A stretch of DNA of 64,000 bases from Centroberyx gerrardi (lineage: Eukaryota; Chordata; Actinopteri; Beryciformes; Berycidae): contig NC_135997.1 in assembly GCF_048128805.1 (NCBI RefSeq), positions 7,935,116-7,999,115 of the forward strand, written 5' to 3'. The notes under the pieces are model-generated. The model worked only from the letters and a program-made list of their open reading frames with translations. It ran no database searches and was not told where the DNA came from. Below, in pieces: positions 13,696-25,169 of this stretch (the first letter of the stretch is position 1; every line of letters starts with the position of its first letter). The position numbers were made by a program, and so were the translations under genes.

Positions 13696-13736
<41 letters not shown>
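13671..13736 (+). repeat. (CA)n microsatellite
   Basis: CA run of about 66 bases with GC and GA interruptions. Confidence 0.93.
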
Positions 13737-13738
<2 letters not shown>

Positions 13739-15471
13739 TTCTGCAGATGTGGGGTTACCGCTCTGCTCTGCTCTTTGAAGCGTCTCTTCCTGGGTCCAGT
13801 TGACACACTGAGTGTTAGCGCAGTAAAAGGTGACACAGCTCAGGTCAATTACTGCTGCTGCGGCCTGGGCCGAGGTGTGAGTTGGACACTGCTAATGGTC
13901 CTCAACCTCCCTCTCTACATCCTTTTACCAGCATGGATGTCTCTTTTGGTTGCATAATGATACATGTTTGGATTTTATTCGCTCCAAACACCAAACCTAG
14001 TCATTGTGAAAATGTCATGTTAATACCTGTATTCCACTGTCAAAACAGGACAGATCATTTTATGGCAGCACATGAAGGGCTGAATGTTACTGTGATAAAA
14101 TTAAATTCAGGATCAGTGTTCACTTAAGAAGTTTGTGTATAAACATGCGTGTGTGTTTGTTTGTGGGCACATTACACGATGCTGCAGGCAAGTTTGTTCA
14201 TTTGTGCATTACGGCTGGTGTAATAGGCCTTGTTAGAGAATGTGAACCAGCGTTGTGCTCCACCGTCGGGGGAATACTCTGATCCCACCTAATGCAGGAA
14301 CAGCTGTTAGGGATCACAGTCTTAGCTGCTCACCATATCTGTTCATGTATCAGAAAAAGCAGAGCCTAGCTTGTAAAAACACACTCTGCCTTAGTGGCTT
14401 TAAGGGAGAAAGAGGTTCTAAAATAAGCAGCGAGGTTCTGACTCAGGACAGTGGAAGGTTTATACAGAAACCTCTACTTCAGCTCACAGTTGTAACGCTT
14501 GCAACGCAAATGAAAAAAATATGTAAACCCATACAAAAAATGTACCAGCTGTGCTGTATGGTTTAAATGAGTCATTTTGTGCACCCTGTAATTGTCAGTA
14601 CCCGCTGAACAATTTGTTCATATTTTAGGGTAGTTACATTGTTGTTGTCCCTCATATTATGTCACCTAAAATATCTAATCTAAATTCTTTACAAATTCCC
14701 TAATTTTCTTTTACAAACAAGATCCTCTTTGATCCTCCCTCAGATTGCTCTTGGCGGTACCTGGACGTGTGTATTTTTGGGTCAGTTCCATGCATATGTG
14801 CACATACTGTATGCCTGTGTGTGTGTGGGGGTAGTGGTGGTATGTTTGTTCAGTGCATGCCTGTTTAGAAGGGATGGAGCTGCCTGTATAAAGGGTGGCC
14901 GGTGTGTTTGTTTGACCCTGGCGCTCAGAGACACTCTGAGCAGTGGCGTCAGGGGGATTTCAGCAGGGACAGTCATACTGTGCAGCCATTTATCATCTCC
15001 ACACCGCATAGCCAACCTTTCCATTACCAAGTCAATCAATTAACCTATCTATATAGACATGGGTGGGGTCATCGGGTGGAGGGATAGAAGTCAGGGTTAT
15101 CTTTTGAATGATTGAAATGGGCCCTTAAATAATCCTTGACAAATTGGCATCCAAAGCTACTGGTTATATTATGCTGCCACAGTCTTTCTCGAATCCTTTC
15201 AGTATCAGAGAGGCTGAATAAACTGTACCTTGACGGATTAGTAGTTTTACAGGGTTGTCTTAAATTTTCCTACAGAATAGACTGCAAAGTCAATTTTGGC
15301 TCACAAAAATCCTTTTGAAAATCTATATTTTTTATTTGTTTTGAGAAAAATTGTGAAGTAGGAAATATAATGCTTATAATTGAACAAATGGAAAGCACTC
15401 CAGAGATTGCTTTCAGATCAGTTGTGTAAGTTTGTGGAGGAATGATTGTGTTTGGTGTGTCTGTTTTCCAG

Positions 15472-15599
15472 CTCCACAAGAGGACTCTGAGGAGCTCGCT
15501 TCTCAAGCCAGGAAGCTGACCATAACTGTGCCGGACAAGAGAGACAAGAAAAAAGTCTCCTTCAATGATACCAGGATAGAAGGAGAAAGAAAGAGACAG
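15472..15599 (+). CDS. fam227b: FAM227B-like exon a
   Basis: Acceptor TTTTCCAG and donor CAG then GTAAAC bound 128 nt. The exon starts with the last two bases of a codon and ends on a codon boundary. It encodes a lysine/arginine-rich, probably disordered linker (ELASQARKLTITVPDKRDKK...). A retroelement-like AT-rich tail follows directly in the intron. Confidence 0.68.
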
Positions 15600-16113
15600 G
15601 TAAACATTAGACTGCGCTGTAAGGTGCAAATGTCTCTTGGGGAATCTGAACTCTATTTGTTCCTATACCCTGGGTATAATGCTAATACTAATACTACTAA
15701 TAAGAATAAGAATGATTATAATAAAAATAAGAATAATAAATCTTATCTATGTCACACTTTTCAAAACTGTGTTATAAGCAGTTCTGTACAAACAAAATAA
15801 AAACAAGAACTAAAAGTCAATAAGGCAAGAAAAAAATACCAAGCCTGAATTTAAACAAGATTACATGAGAATAAAACAGACAAGAATCAAATAGGTAAAA
15901 AAAAAATATTATATAGTTGTTTTTGTTTTGCCACAGGCTTTAATGCATTGTATATTTGTTTGTAATTCTCTATTTTGATTTTTACATTACCAATGATGTA
16001 AAAATGTTGAAATTGTGAAAAAAGTAGACTTGACATGTGGATGAGATTATGCACAGTATAAATCAGCTTAAATAATTAATTTTAGGTGACATGCTGCTTT
16101 AAGCATTCATTTT

Positions 16114-16144
<31 letters not shown>

Positions 16145-17021
16145 CCAGTCCCGTCATGGCAGGCCCGGTCCAGAGTTCAAGCCATGTGCCCAGAGCCCTT
16201 TGGTGTTGCGCTACCTCCAGATCCACAAGATCCCCGTCCCAGTGGGCTCTTACAAGATCAAATGCACTGAGGTTACACCTAAACCTTCAGATGACCAGTA
16301 GTGGCTCCAGGGAAAAAGCCTACGGTTTACACTTGTCATTTTGAAGTGACTTTAAAGATCTGATTCTAAAGATCGGATTTTATGAGATCAGATTGCTGAG
16401 CACTTGACCTGAAAATTGCTGTTATGTGTCTCCTGTGGCTGCATTTATTTAAATTTGGGTCTGTATTACTATTTCACGCTCTCTCCTTCTCCATTTCTTT
16501 ATACTGCTTGTATGCACATTACAGCGGGATTGTAACTACGTAGATTTCCAATTACTATGTAAATCTCACTACTTCCATATCTGCTTTTGAGGATCTGATA
16601 GCAGTATAAGGAAAATCAAACTTTTATACATCCCAACCTGTCGCTTAAAGATCCAGTGCACTGATCTGATTTTATTTAAGTCAAGAAAAGCTTGCTATGG
16701 ATTTCGAACATGAGGAGTATCGCTTCTTTTGTTTGTGATGGTTCATCTAATTTGTTATTCCTGCTTTAGTGCCCTTTTCTCTGTTCCCAGCCAATTGGCT
16801 CTGCTAAACTCAGTGTTCCTGTCCACATGCAAAGCAGCGCCCATTTTCTATCAGCCATCATGTCTGAACCAGAAGCCTCTAACATTCACGGTACAGTTGG
16901 CGCTAAAGTAAACTGTTTATTGAAAAAAAAAATGCCTACTGTGAAAACCATTAAATATTTAAATAACACATGGCAAAATCCATGCCAAATGGAAAGTACA
17001 AGTCAAGGATTATCAACAGGG

Positions 17022-17080
<59 letters not shown>

Positions 17081-20000
17081 CCCCCCTCCTGTCTTATTCT
17101 CTACCTTACTCACACACAGACCAAATCCCTCGCTATTTGCCCATCTTTCCCACTTAACTTTAGGTGTCTGATGAAAACTAATGAGCATGTTCATGACAAG
17201 GAGAGAAGTGAGAAATTGCAAATAACCGCATTATTGTTATTTTATTCCAGCCACACTTTCCCTGGCTGTCTGACAGTATGTGGCGCCTCATTGCATTCTG
17301 TCAACCAATCAGAGCGTCATTTTTTCCAGACAGTAGATTGGATATCTAAAACGGTTTGATTCTGTTGATATCCAAGGTGCCAGTTTCTCAAAGGGCGTTA
17401 GTCAAACTTACAGATACAGTGATACTATTTTGGGTAACTTTGCCCTTTGTTGAACAATACCATGAGTTTGGAAAATGTGATTCTCATTGCACCTTAATAC
17501 ATCCTGGCATTGACAGGACAAGTGTACAGTAAGAATGGATAACATTGAGAATAGTTTTGTTGTTGCTGTTTCATTGCATGCACGACTACTAAAGGGGCTA
17601 CTATACTGCTGATTATTCGAGTCTTGCTGTGTCATAATGTTTCATGACAAAAACACTTTATTTGGATAGTCCATTGCTGATATTCAACTAACTATCAGGT
17701 GTCAAAAAGTAGATATTCAACAAAGTGTCACTTGTCAATATCTGTACAGGCTATGTAACCCAAACCCTGACCAAAATTTTTAACCCTAACACACACATTG
17801 ATTATCTGTCGACTACTTTTCACACTGTTGTGACTTTCACCTGAAACTCAGTAGACTTTTTAGTGACACATTATAGTCATTTGATAGCAAGTTGAGTATC
17901 AGCATTGGACTATCCAGATAAAGTGTGACCATAATGACTTCCAGCAGCCTATAGAGCTGAGAGAGTTATCTTGCATTAATGTGTCACACTAGACTCGTCC
18001 TCTCAGAGTTTGCTGTCACCGCTGTTTGCAGAGCTGCAGTTGGCTTCCTCGCTGACACAAAATGCTTCCAGATGAGTCTCTCTCTCTTCTCCTGAGTCTC
18101 TGTCTCACTCTCTCTTTTTGCTCTCTGTGATTGTCTCTCTTTCTGTCTCACTCTGTTCTTGTCACTCTTTCTCTGTCTCTTTCTCTGTCTGTCTGTCTGT
18201 CGCTTCTCTGTCTTTCTAGCTGCCTCTGTCTCCGTCACTATACAGCTGGTGTGCAGGTTGTTTTACAATAATCATATGTTTCGCCCCCTGAACAACATCC
18301 TTATTAAAACAGACTAACAAATAGCATTCTAATAAAATGCCATGGCTCATCTAGGCGCAGTGCTCCACATTCTAGTCCAATCATGTGCGTGGGATTAGGA
18401 ACAGCGGGGTGCAGTGATAATAACACGTGTGAGGTTCAAACACACCAAGCCTATTAACTTCATGAACAGAGCCATGCGTGGGGCTTCACTGGGGTAAATG
18501 GGGCACTTAATGAACCTGGCACCAGAGAGGGTGTGTGAAGAGGAGGGGCGGGGTGGTGGGGGGTTCGGGGAGTGGGGCCACAAAAGTGTTTTAGACAGTG
18601 TGTCCAGAGTTGGTATTCTGGGGGCTTGATAGCTTATTATCAGCATAGGTATGGAATATGAGGAATATTTCTTTGACAAATGGGAGTTTTCTGTAAAAGT
18701 ACTGAAGCTGCACCAGACAGAACATGATGTTGCTGTCAGCATGCCTGTGACACTCTGCATTTCTCATAGCATTCATTCATGTATTCATTCATATGTATGT
18801 TTATTGAATATATGTAAAAAAATGTTTTTCAATGTATTTTAATGCAAAAGCTATAATGCAGGCTGCAGGCTTTATAACATTTAGTTAGCCTAGGTAGTTG
18901 CCACAAACATTTTCACTAAATGCACCGTTTTGCCTGTTGACCTGTGACTTTTCATGGCAATAGAAAATACAAACAAGTTAAGGGGATATTGTCGTCATTC
19001 ATCTAGCCATGCGCAATTAGCTTGTGACTCAAAAAATAGGGCACAAGATGTGACGGGTATCAACTCTCTGAAAATAAAATCCAGTGTCAGTGCATTGTTG
19101 CTACAAATCACAACAATGGCTGCACACAGACACACACTTCTGGATTTTGGGAATATCTACCATTTTTCCTTGCAGATTTGCTCAAACTCAGTCAAGTTGG
19201 ATGGGGAGCTTCTGTGAACAGCTATCTTCAAGTCATTCCACAGATTTTTAATGGGATTCAAATCTGTACTTTGGCTGGGCAAGACACCTTAACAAGACGA
19301 GGCTTCACAGCTGGGACGGCGTTACATGGGTGATAAGCTGTGCCTGTTACAGCATTACAGCTGAAGAGTTTAATTTGTGTTTCATCAAATTCAACCACAG
19401 AATCTTGTGTCTCTTGCTCTCAGTTTTTCACATGCTATATAAATCAAGATTTCTTGCTTGTTTCTACAAAATTATATTTGTACCAACCCATGCATCTGTC
19501 TACTGTACATACACACACAAACACACACACATGCACATTATGTAATGATGGCTTCAGTGTAACTTTTCCATTAGAATCTACTTGCTTAACTTGTGTCTCT
19601 CAGCTAAACCCAGAGAAATGGAGGAGCGAAGCCAAAAACATCATCAGGACCACAACAGGTAAGACATTACAATTAACAATTCTGACACTTCACAATATTA
19701 GCGCTCTTTCCTGCACAGGTCATTTTAGGCCATAACTCTTATTACCTCTGTGACAGTTGCACTTAGCCTCAGCCAGGATATCCTGAATAAATGGGTAAGA
19801 GTTCATAATTGACTCCCAGGATCCAAAATAACCATGTGTACTGTACACACACTAATATGTTTTTTTTCATGACAGCTTGTGGTGCTACTGCTGATTACTG
19901 CTCTCACTTTTCACTCCAGAGTATAACTGGAATTGGGCAACACAAATCGTGTGCAGCCTTACGATGCAAAAATAAAATTTGTGACCTGAAACTGGAATCG

Positions 20001-21120
20001 CTGAAAAACAAAAAAACAAAGCCTAAAAACAAACAATGTAAGTGAGTGTTCTGTGAACCCCTTAAATGGAAAGACTGAGTTGTGGTGTGGTTTGGGTTTG
20101 TCACAGACACACAGACAGCAGGAGAGGCCAGAGAGGGAGAAGGAGCAGGAGGAAGCCAAGACCTCCGACCAACCAGTGAGTGGGAACACCTCCAGTCGAA
20201 AGGTAGATGCACACACTCTCATTAGCTGTCCTTCACTTTAGTGTTGGCTATTGTAATTACTGAATATTATAAGCAGAAAGGACTCATGATCAAAATAAAT
20301 CTCCCTTCGGTGGAAGGCCGAATAAAATTCCTTTTGGGGCAGAGCTCGCTTTGGATCCATCTGAAGTCTTCCCTAATCTTCTCATAGCTACTGGCTTTAG
20401 TGGAGCCATAACCATAACACTGAGTCACTCAACTGTTCATTGGCTTCTGATAGGAATGTCTGTGTCATGTGTTATGACAGAAGTTAACGAGAGCCAGTAT
20501 TTTGTGTTTTATTTTCATAACCCTCATTACGAAAGGTTGACAAGTTCATGCATGCGCGAGTGCACGCACACACACATACAAGTTCCAATTTATATGGTAA
20601 CCATTTTTCAAAACATGGAGCAAAACAAATTTTTTATCAAGTTTACATCTTTTGCTTTCAACGCTGAACATAATCTCAGTGGTATTTACATGTTTATTTG
20701 CATCCACAAGCTAGTCATCGCTCACGTCTATTTGTTTGTGAACAGAGTTATGATTGATAACATGAGGTTAACTGTGGGGCTGTCTATACAAATGTCAGAT
20801 GTGTATGTGTGTGTGTGTGTGTGCGCACGCGCCAAGGCTTGTCCATGTCTATGTGATGTATCCATGTGGTTTTATTTCTGACAAGTAAAGCACCACGCTC
20901 TGTAGCTTTTAGATAACGGTGACTCTCAATCTCTGTCTCGCCTCTTTCTCTGTCTCATTCTGAGGATGAATGTCTTTTTAATGGTGGGGGTGGGAGAAGC
21001 AGAGCGGAGCTGGAGAACAGGAGCTGATGTTGGAGGGAGATCAGACACATTATCCCTCTGAATTCTTCCTGATAGCAGCTAATTCAGCAGCGAGTCGGCT
21101 AGCTGCTACCAACCATACGG

Positions 21121-21179
<59 letters not shown>

Positions 21180-24100
21180 AACCCTAACCCTCTCTCCATC
21201 TCTCTTCCAGTAAGAGATTGGCCTTGAGCTTGGGCCTTTTCCTTGGTAATTGGGCAATGGTCTATGTTATGGCTTGACACCATTTTTTCCCCCGCTATTT
21301 CTCCTGTCTGTAATTCCACCTCATCTCTCCATGTTAGCATTATTCTGGCAAGATCAGAGGTCACAGTTTGAGTGTTTCATTAAAACCCTCTATCGTCTGG
21401 GAAACCAAGACTTCCCTTAGAGAGAGGAGATTCTTGCGGAGAGACAGAGATAAATAAACAGGAGATGTTCGTGTGTAGAGCAGGTGGTGTCAAGAAGAAA
21501 GAGCCTGGTGCGTGTGTGTGTGTGTGTGTGTGTCTATGTGTTTGGGTGTGTGTGTGTGTTGCCATATGTCAAATAGGGACCCATGTGAGGGAACATGCAT
21601 GCGAGAAGCCAGGCCACAGGCCAGAGGAAATAACTTTTGAAAACAGTTATGTCCTGAACTGGCCTGGTTTATAACCGAAGGTGTGCCGCTGTCGTCTGCT
21701 CGAACAAAACAAACTGCTGAACTTTGGAAGGCGACATGTGTTTCTGTTTACCTATGACATCTGTTGCAGGGAATTAGTCATAAAAAGCACTTGAAACATT
21801 CCCTTAACTGCCATTCTTCTTAGTAACAAAGCACGCATAGTGAAGTGGTGTTAAAAACAGGCAACAAAATACACAATATTTCTAATTGACCACAGATTAA
21901 ACAGAGTCAGAGCTTTATTTATTTTCAACTAACCGATGGAGAACATTTGGTTCATCTAAAAGTGCACTTGCAATTTCGCCCCATCTGTGTTTATCAGTTT
22001 TATTATCTAAATTATATAATAACATACATAATAATGCAAGCAGAATCTCAACTGGTCATTATTTCTGCAATTTAATACATATAATACATTATCATTTATA
22101 TTTTCAAATATGAATGAATCACTGCTTTGGTAATGACCATGAACCTCTTAACCGAGGCTTTTGTTTTATTCTTTTATTTAATTGCCCAAACAAAGAGCTG
22201 ACATTTTTTGCATAATGTATAGAGAGAGTGAGGCTGCTTCGTATTGCCGGCATGCTTTTTCCATTAGCCCAAGAAGACATTGCTCCCTACTTGAGAAGAT
22301 GACAGGCTGGGAGGATGAAAACATTGAATAAACAGTTCTGGCCAAATGGAGGGATAGCATGCGTTTACAGATTAGTCCTTCCCACAGGGCGGAGGGGCCT
22401 GTTTCACAATGTGCTTTCACTCAGCCCATATCTAGAGTTGCGTGAGAGATTTCCATATCTCACACACTCTTGTAAATCACAATTGAACAGTAGTAACTCA
22501 GAGAATGAACTCCAAACACGTCTGCTTTCAATTTGGGCCCAGGGGGCCTGCCAAGGCTGGGGCAGGCTCAGAGACCACCCTTCAGCGCAGATTTACTGGC
22601 CTCATCACCTCGCGGGACTGCAGGACCGCCCGCCCCGCTCCCGTCGCACTCAGACACACACCTCACACCTTTACGGCTGGGGGTGTGGAGGTGGGACATT
22701 GGGGGGGGGGATTCACATCGTGGTGTATTTGCACCCCACAAACAGATATATTTACAGCATTTGCAAGGAAAACCACTCACATGATGCAAAAATGCAAAAA
22801 ATTATATAGCATGCAAATGTTTCCTTTGGTTGCAAACGTATTTTTCACCCCTTATATAACATTGAAAACTTGCATTAAATTTTCAACGACAACACATGTA
22901 CATAGACTCCCTGAAGAGACAGATTTGTCTGCTGCATGTTGTGAATCTTGGATCTCTTTGAAAGGTGCAGTATGTCTGCTTGGGCGAACGCTGCTTGCTC
23001 TAAATCACCGGCTCCATCCAGTATTCAAAATCACACAATTCATGCAAGCTGGAGATTTATATTCCCTCTCCACTCCGCTCCTGGCCTTACTCAGCAATTG
23101 GACACACCAGTTCACGTTCTGGTGATTAAATACTCCCCCGTTTATGGACCATGTGATCCTATAACATGGGAAGTGTGCATGAGTCAGCTTCAGCGCTCAT
23201 CAATATTGTTTCTGCTGTGACTTCTATGCAGTCACGCCACTCATCTGTCCCCCGGCTCAAGGAGCTTGCGCACAGATGCGTACAGTAATGCTGCAAAATG
23301 TGCAGAGGGTGAAGAAAGTTGTCTGATGAACGCAGCTCTTTGCGATGCTCTTGCTGACACGGTTCAAACAGCTGGGTGAGAGGTTCAGCGGAGGAGAAGG
23401 AAGAGACAGATGTGGCTGTGGCAAAAGGGCATCAGTTGGATCGATCAGTATGATGTGCAGCAGGGTTGGGGGTCAATTCATGAATGAGCTCAATTCAATT
23501 CAACTGAGGAATTGGAATTTTTTTGGTTTTTTCTTACCACATATCTGAGATTACGTGTAGTGTTATATATTATCAATACTGAATATCATAAAATGTTAAA
23601 GGGGCCTTTCAGGTGATATTTGATGCATAACATGTCATTGTAATACATACATTATGATTGAATGTATTTGATTTTGTCTTTTATTTGATTCATAATGTTT
23701 GATTCATAATGTTTAACAAGTTAAGACAACCTCTCTTAAAAGTGGAATTTCATGGAATTTAATGGAATTCAATTCAGGAAACAACTTATTCCCATTAAAT
23801 TCCATGAAATTCCACTTCTGTTTCCTTGGAGCTGGATGCAATTCAATTCCAATTCCAACTCAAGGAATTGATTTGGAATTTACCACGCATTCTCAATTCA
23901 ATTCATGAATGGCCCCGACCCTGATGTGCAGACATTATGGAGTCAAGTTGAAGAGGACAAAAGTGGTGGCGTACTTTTTTTAAGAGCTAGTTCTAGTTGA
24001 GGGTTATGATTGTCTGGCAGAACTTTAGGAGAGTGGAGAGTGGCTCAGAGAGAGAGGCAGTGGGACTTGATCAGCCTCGCTTTGTGGAAGTGAGGCAGTC

Positions 24101-24569
24101 CAGTAGTAATATCCTGACCCGTCTCCTGTCTGGCTGCAGGATGTGGAGTGTTTAACTTCATTCTGGGTGTTTCATAACCAGCCTGATGTGGTCTCCAACA
24201 AGCCCCAGACCTCAGACTTCTCAGTGTCTCAGACACAACGTTTAAATGGATTAATAGAAAATAGCTATCAGATGATTGTCTGTCCACCAGGACCTTACAA
24301 GGATACAGTGTCATTCATTTGATTAAGATAATAGCCAATTTAACGGCAAATTTCAGAATAAGGAAAGATATTGCAAAAGAATTATGATATTTAACTAACT
24401 ACTTAACTATTTCGGTTCTCCAGTAGACACACGATGGAATCACGAAATTGCTAGACAAATCTTGGAGAGTGCCAAACCACAACAATTGTTAGACCAGAAA
24501 GAAAAAAGAGGTTGGTAGAGTAAACAAGATTCTGTGGTTACGAAGAACCACACACCAAGGCCATGTGGG

Positions 24570-24601
<32 letters not shown>

Positions 24602-25059
24602 AAGGGGACCTTGTCAAAGCACCCAGAATCACATTAGTGCATGTGAGACTGTGGACAACACTCCTTTCACTGATCCAAACACAACCTGCAACAGCTAACC
24701 TCCTCATTATACAAGAGTTTCATAAGGATCTATGGCAACACATTTCCTAGAGAATTCCACACCCTCTAAAACTAATGACTGATTCCTCCATAGCTGACTG
24801 TATTACATAAAGACAGGCAGTAATAAAACAAACTCACGCTCTGTCCGTCTGGCCATTGAGGGATGGGAGTCTCACATGAAAAAGCGTGACAGAATTTTCT
24901 AAGAACCTGAATAATCAGCTTACATTGGAGCTAAGTAGGAACAGAGGGTGGTGGACACGTGTTTGCTTTCCATTTTCAGCTCTGGCACAGATTCAGGCCA
25001 CCTTGAAGAATCTGAAAACCATTACCCAGGGCTGTTGGTCAAAAGTGCAGACTGTATAG
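15472..25059 (+). CDS. fam227b: FAM227B-like protein, C-terminal part (5' exons outside the window)
   Basis: Uncharacterised FAM227-family protein; no biochemical role is established. Five plus-strand exons join in a single frame to a stop: 15472-15599, 16149-16271, 19604-19658, 20107-20202 and 24980-25059. They total 482 nt, or 159 residues after a split first codon. From memory, human FAM227B has a GPEF motif followed by SPLILYYLKMHE; here GPEF and SPLVLRYLQIHK occur in the same order, followed by a charged helix-prone tail (KWRSEAKNIIR, EWEHLQSK, then AQIQATLKNLKTI). The first exon begins mid-codon, so more exons precede it; none was recognised in 1-15471, so they probably lie before the window. 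The second exon's donor (GAG then GTTACA) is weak; if it is not used, the frame stops at 16299-16301. FGF7 would lie inside the preceding intron on the opposite strand. Confidence 0.68.
15670..15910 (-). mobile_element. Retroelement 3' tail fragment, inverted
   Basis: An (AAT/AAG)n-like run (about 15685-15740) is followed by CACACTTTTCAAAACTGTG and GCAGTTCTGTACA, the usual inverted end of a fish LINE/SINE tail. It lies 90 bases downstream of FAM227B-like exon a. Coding potential is absent. Confidence 0.4.
16117..16144 (+). repeat. (GT)n tract at the exon b acceptor
   Basis: A 28-base GT run ends four bases before the AG of FAM227B-like exon b, replacing a normal pyrimidine tract. Confidence 0.85.
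16149..16301 (+). CDS. fam227b: FAM227B-like exon b, donor uncertain
   Basis: The exon follows a (GT)n tract that runs right up to the acceptor (GTGTCCAG). It encodes the best conserved part: SRHGRPGPEF, SPLVLRYLQIHKIPVPVGSY. The in-frame splice to exon c needs the weak donor at 16272 (GTTACA). Otherwise translation continues as VTPKPSDDQ and stops at 16299-16301. The readthrough peptide still resembles the human sequence at that place, so a short isoform is possible. Confidence 0.65.
   Translation, partial: SRHGRPGPEFKPCAQSPLVLRYLQIHKIPVPVGSYKIKCTEVTPKPSDDQ
17025..17080 (+). repeat. (CT)n microsatellite
   Basis: CT run of about 55 bases with TTT interruptions. Confidence 0.93.
17653..17926. 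mobile_element. Inverted-repeat MITE, about 274 bp
   Basis: The left end ACACTTTATTTGGATAGTCC is repeated inverted at the right end (GGACTATCCAGATAAAGTGT), and similarity continues inwards (TGCTGATATTCAACT against TGCTGATACTCAACT). Non-coding. It sits between exons b and c of the FAM227B-like gene. No convincing target duplication was found. Confidence 0.7.
18075..18235 (+). repeat. Degenerate CT-rich tract
   Basis: TCTCTCT, CTGTCT and TCTTT words over 160 bases; purine-only on the other strand for long stretches. Confidence 0.75.
19100..19330. repeat. Probable old interspersed repeat
   Basis: The stretch around GCTCAAACTCAGTCAAGTTGGATGG and CCACAGATTTTTAATGGGAT resembles a dispersed repeat I have seen in several fish genomes (GTCAAGTTGG... 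TCAAGTC... AGATTTTC order). Recognition is from memory only; no borders were seen. Confidence 0.35.
19604..19658 (+). CDS. fam227b: FAM227B-like exon c (short)
   Basis: A 55-nt exon between CTCTCAG and ACAG then GTAAGA. It begins on a codon boundary and ends one base into the next codon. It encodes LNPEKWRSEAKNIIRTTT, which I align with the TYRDVIKEAKRQF segment recalled for the human protein. Confidence 0.55.
20107..20202 (+). CDS. fam227b: FAM227B-like exon d
   Basis: A 96-nt exon between GTCACAG and CGAAAG then GTAGAT. With the acceptor at 20107 it continues the frame of exon c (DTQTAGEAREGEG... to SEWEHLQSK). A second AG six bases downstream (exon edge 20115) would put a stop in this frame, which supports the upstream acceptor. 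Confidence 0.55.
21121..21192 (+). repeat. (CT)n microsatellite followed by a telomere-like CTAACC pair
   Basis: CT run to 21177, then TCTAACCCTAACCCTCT; two telomere-type units only. Confidence 0.85.
21510..21560 (+). repeat. (GT)n microsatellite
   Basis: Two GT blocks split by CTATGTGTTTGGGT. Confidence 0.88.
23461..23923. mobile_element. Non-autonomous hAT-type transposon (MITE) with 8-bp target duplication
   Basis: The 463-bp element starts CAGGGTTGGGG and ends with the inverted copy (CCCCGACCCTG), continued by AATTCATGAAT on both arms. ATGTGCAG occurs directly before it (23453-23460) and directly after it (23924-23931), a perfect 8-bp target duplication as hAT transposases make. CAGGG ends also fit hAT. 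The interior is rich in AATTC/GAATT and holds a second stem-loop at 23741-23816. No open frame, so mobilised in trans. It lies in the last FAM227B-like intron. Confidence 0.85.
24570..24600 (+). repeat. (GT)n microsatellite
   Basis: Pure GT run of 31 bases. Confidence 0.92.
24980..25059 (+). CDS. fam227b: FAM227B-like terminal exon e
   Basis: Acceptor CATTTTCAG. The two leading bases complete the split codon from exon d, and the frame (LAQIQATLKNLKTITQ...) runs to TAG at 25057-25059. The exact phase match over a 4.8-kb intron and the helical character support it; conservation was not tested. Confidence 0.5.
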
Positions 25060-25109
25060 GATATCACAGCGCTGTGCCTCACAGAGAGACAGAGTGATGG
25101 GGATGAAGA

Positions 25110-25117
25110 TGGAGGGG

Positions 25118-25148
<31 letters not shown>

Positions 25149-25169
25149 CTGGGGGGGAGAGAGAGAGGT
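25110..25169 (+). repeat. (AG)n purine tract
   Basis: AG run, then GGGGGGGAGAGAGAG. It follows the FAM227B-like stop by 50 bases, so it may lie in its 3' UTR. Confidence 0.88.

Larger units (their letters stand above)
8600..15471. other. FAM227B intron / FGF7 upstream DNA
   Basis: Holds the 9460-10295 transposon, the 11221-11530 LINE tail and five microsatellites. No coding exon recognised; FGF7 regulatory elements could lie here but none can be named. Confidence 0.55.
20203..24979 (+). other. fam227b: Last FAM227B-like intron
   Basis: Holds the hAT-type MITE (23461-23923) and microsatellites. A GC-rich patch at 22540-22700 is open in several frames but shows no known domain. Confidence 0.55.

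Noticed and set aside
18395-18760. 121-codon minus-strand frame
   Set aside because: No domain, no splice context; intron DNA.
16302-19603. An additional FAM227B-like exon bridging b and c
   Set aside because: Looked for a phase-compatible exon with good splice sites; none convincing, so not annotated.
20351-20881. 176-codon open frame on the plus strand
   Set aside because: Passes through a (GT)n run and shows no domain; lies in a FAM227B-like intron.
21178-21192. Interstitial telomere repeat
   Set aside because: Only two CTAACC units at the end of a CT microsatellite.
22315-23125. Overlapping open frames of 164 and 206 codons
   Set aside because: Compositional openness in a GC-rich intron patch; no family resemblance and mutually overlapping frames.
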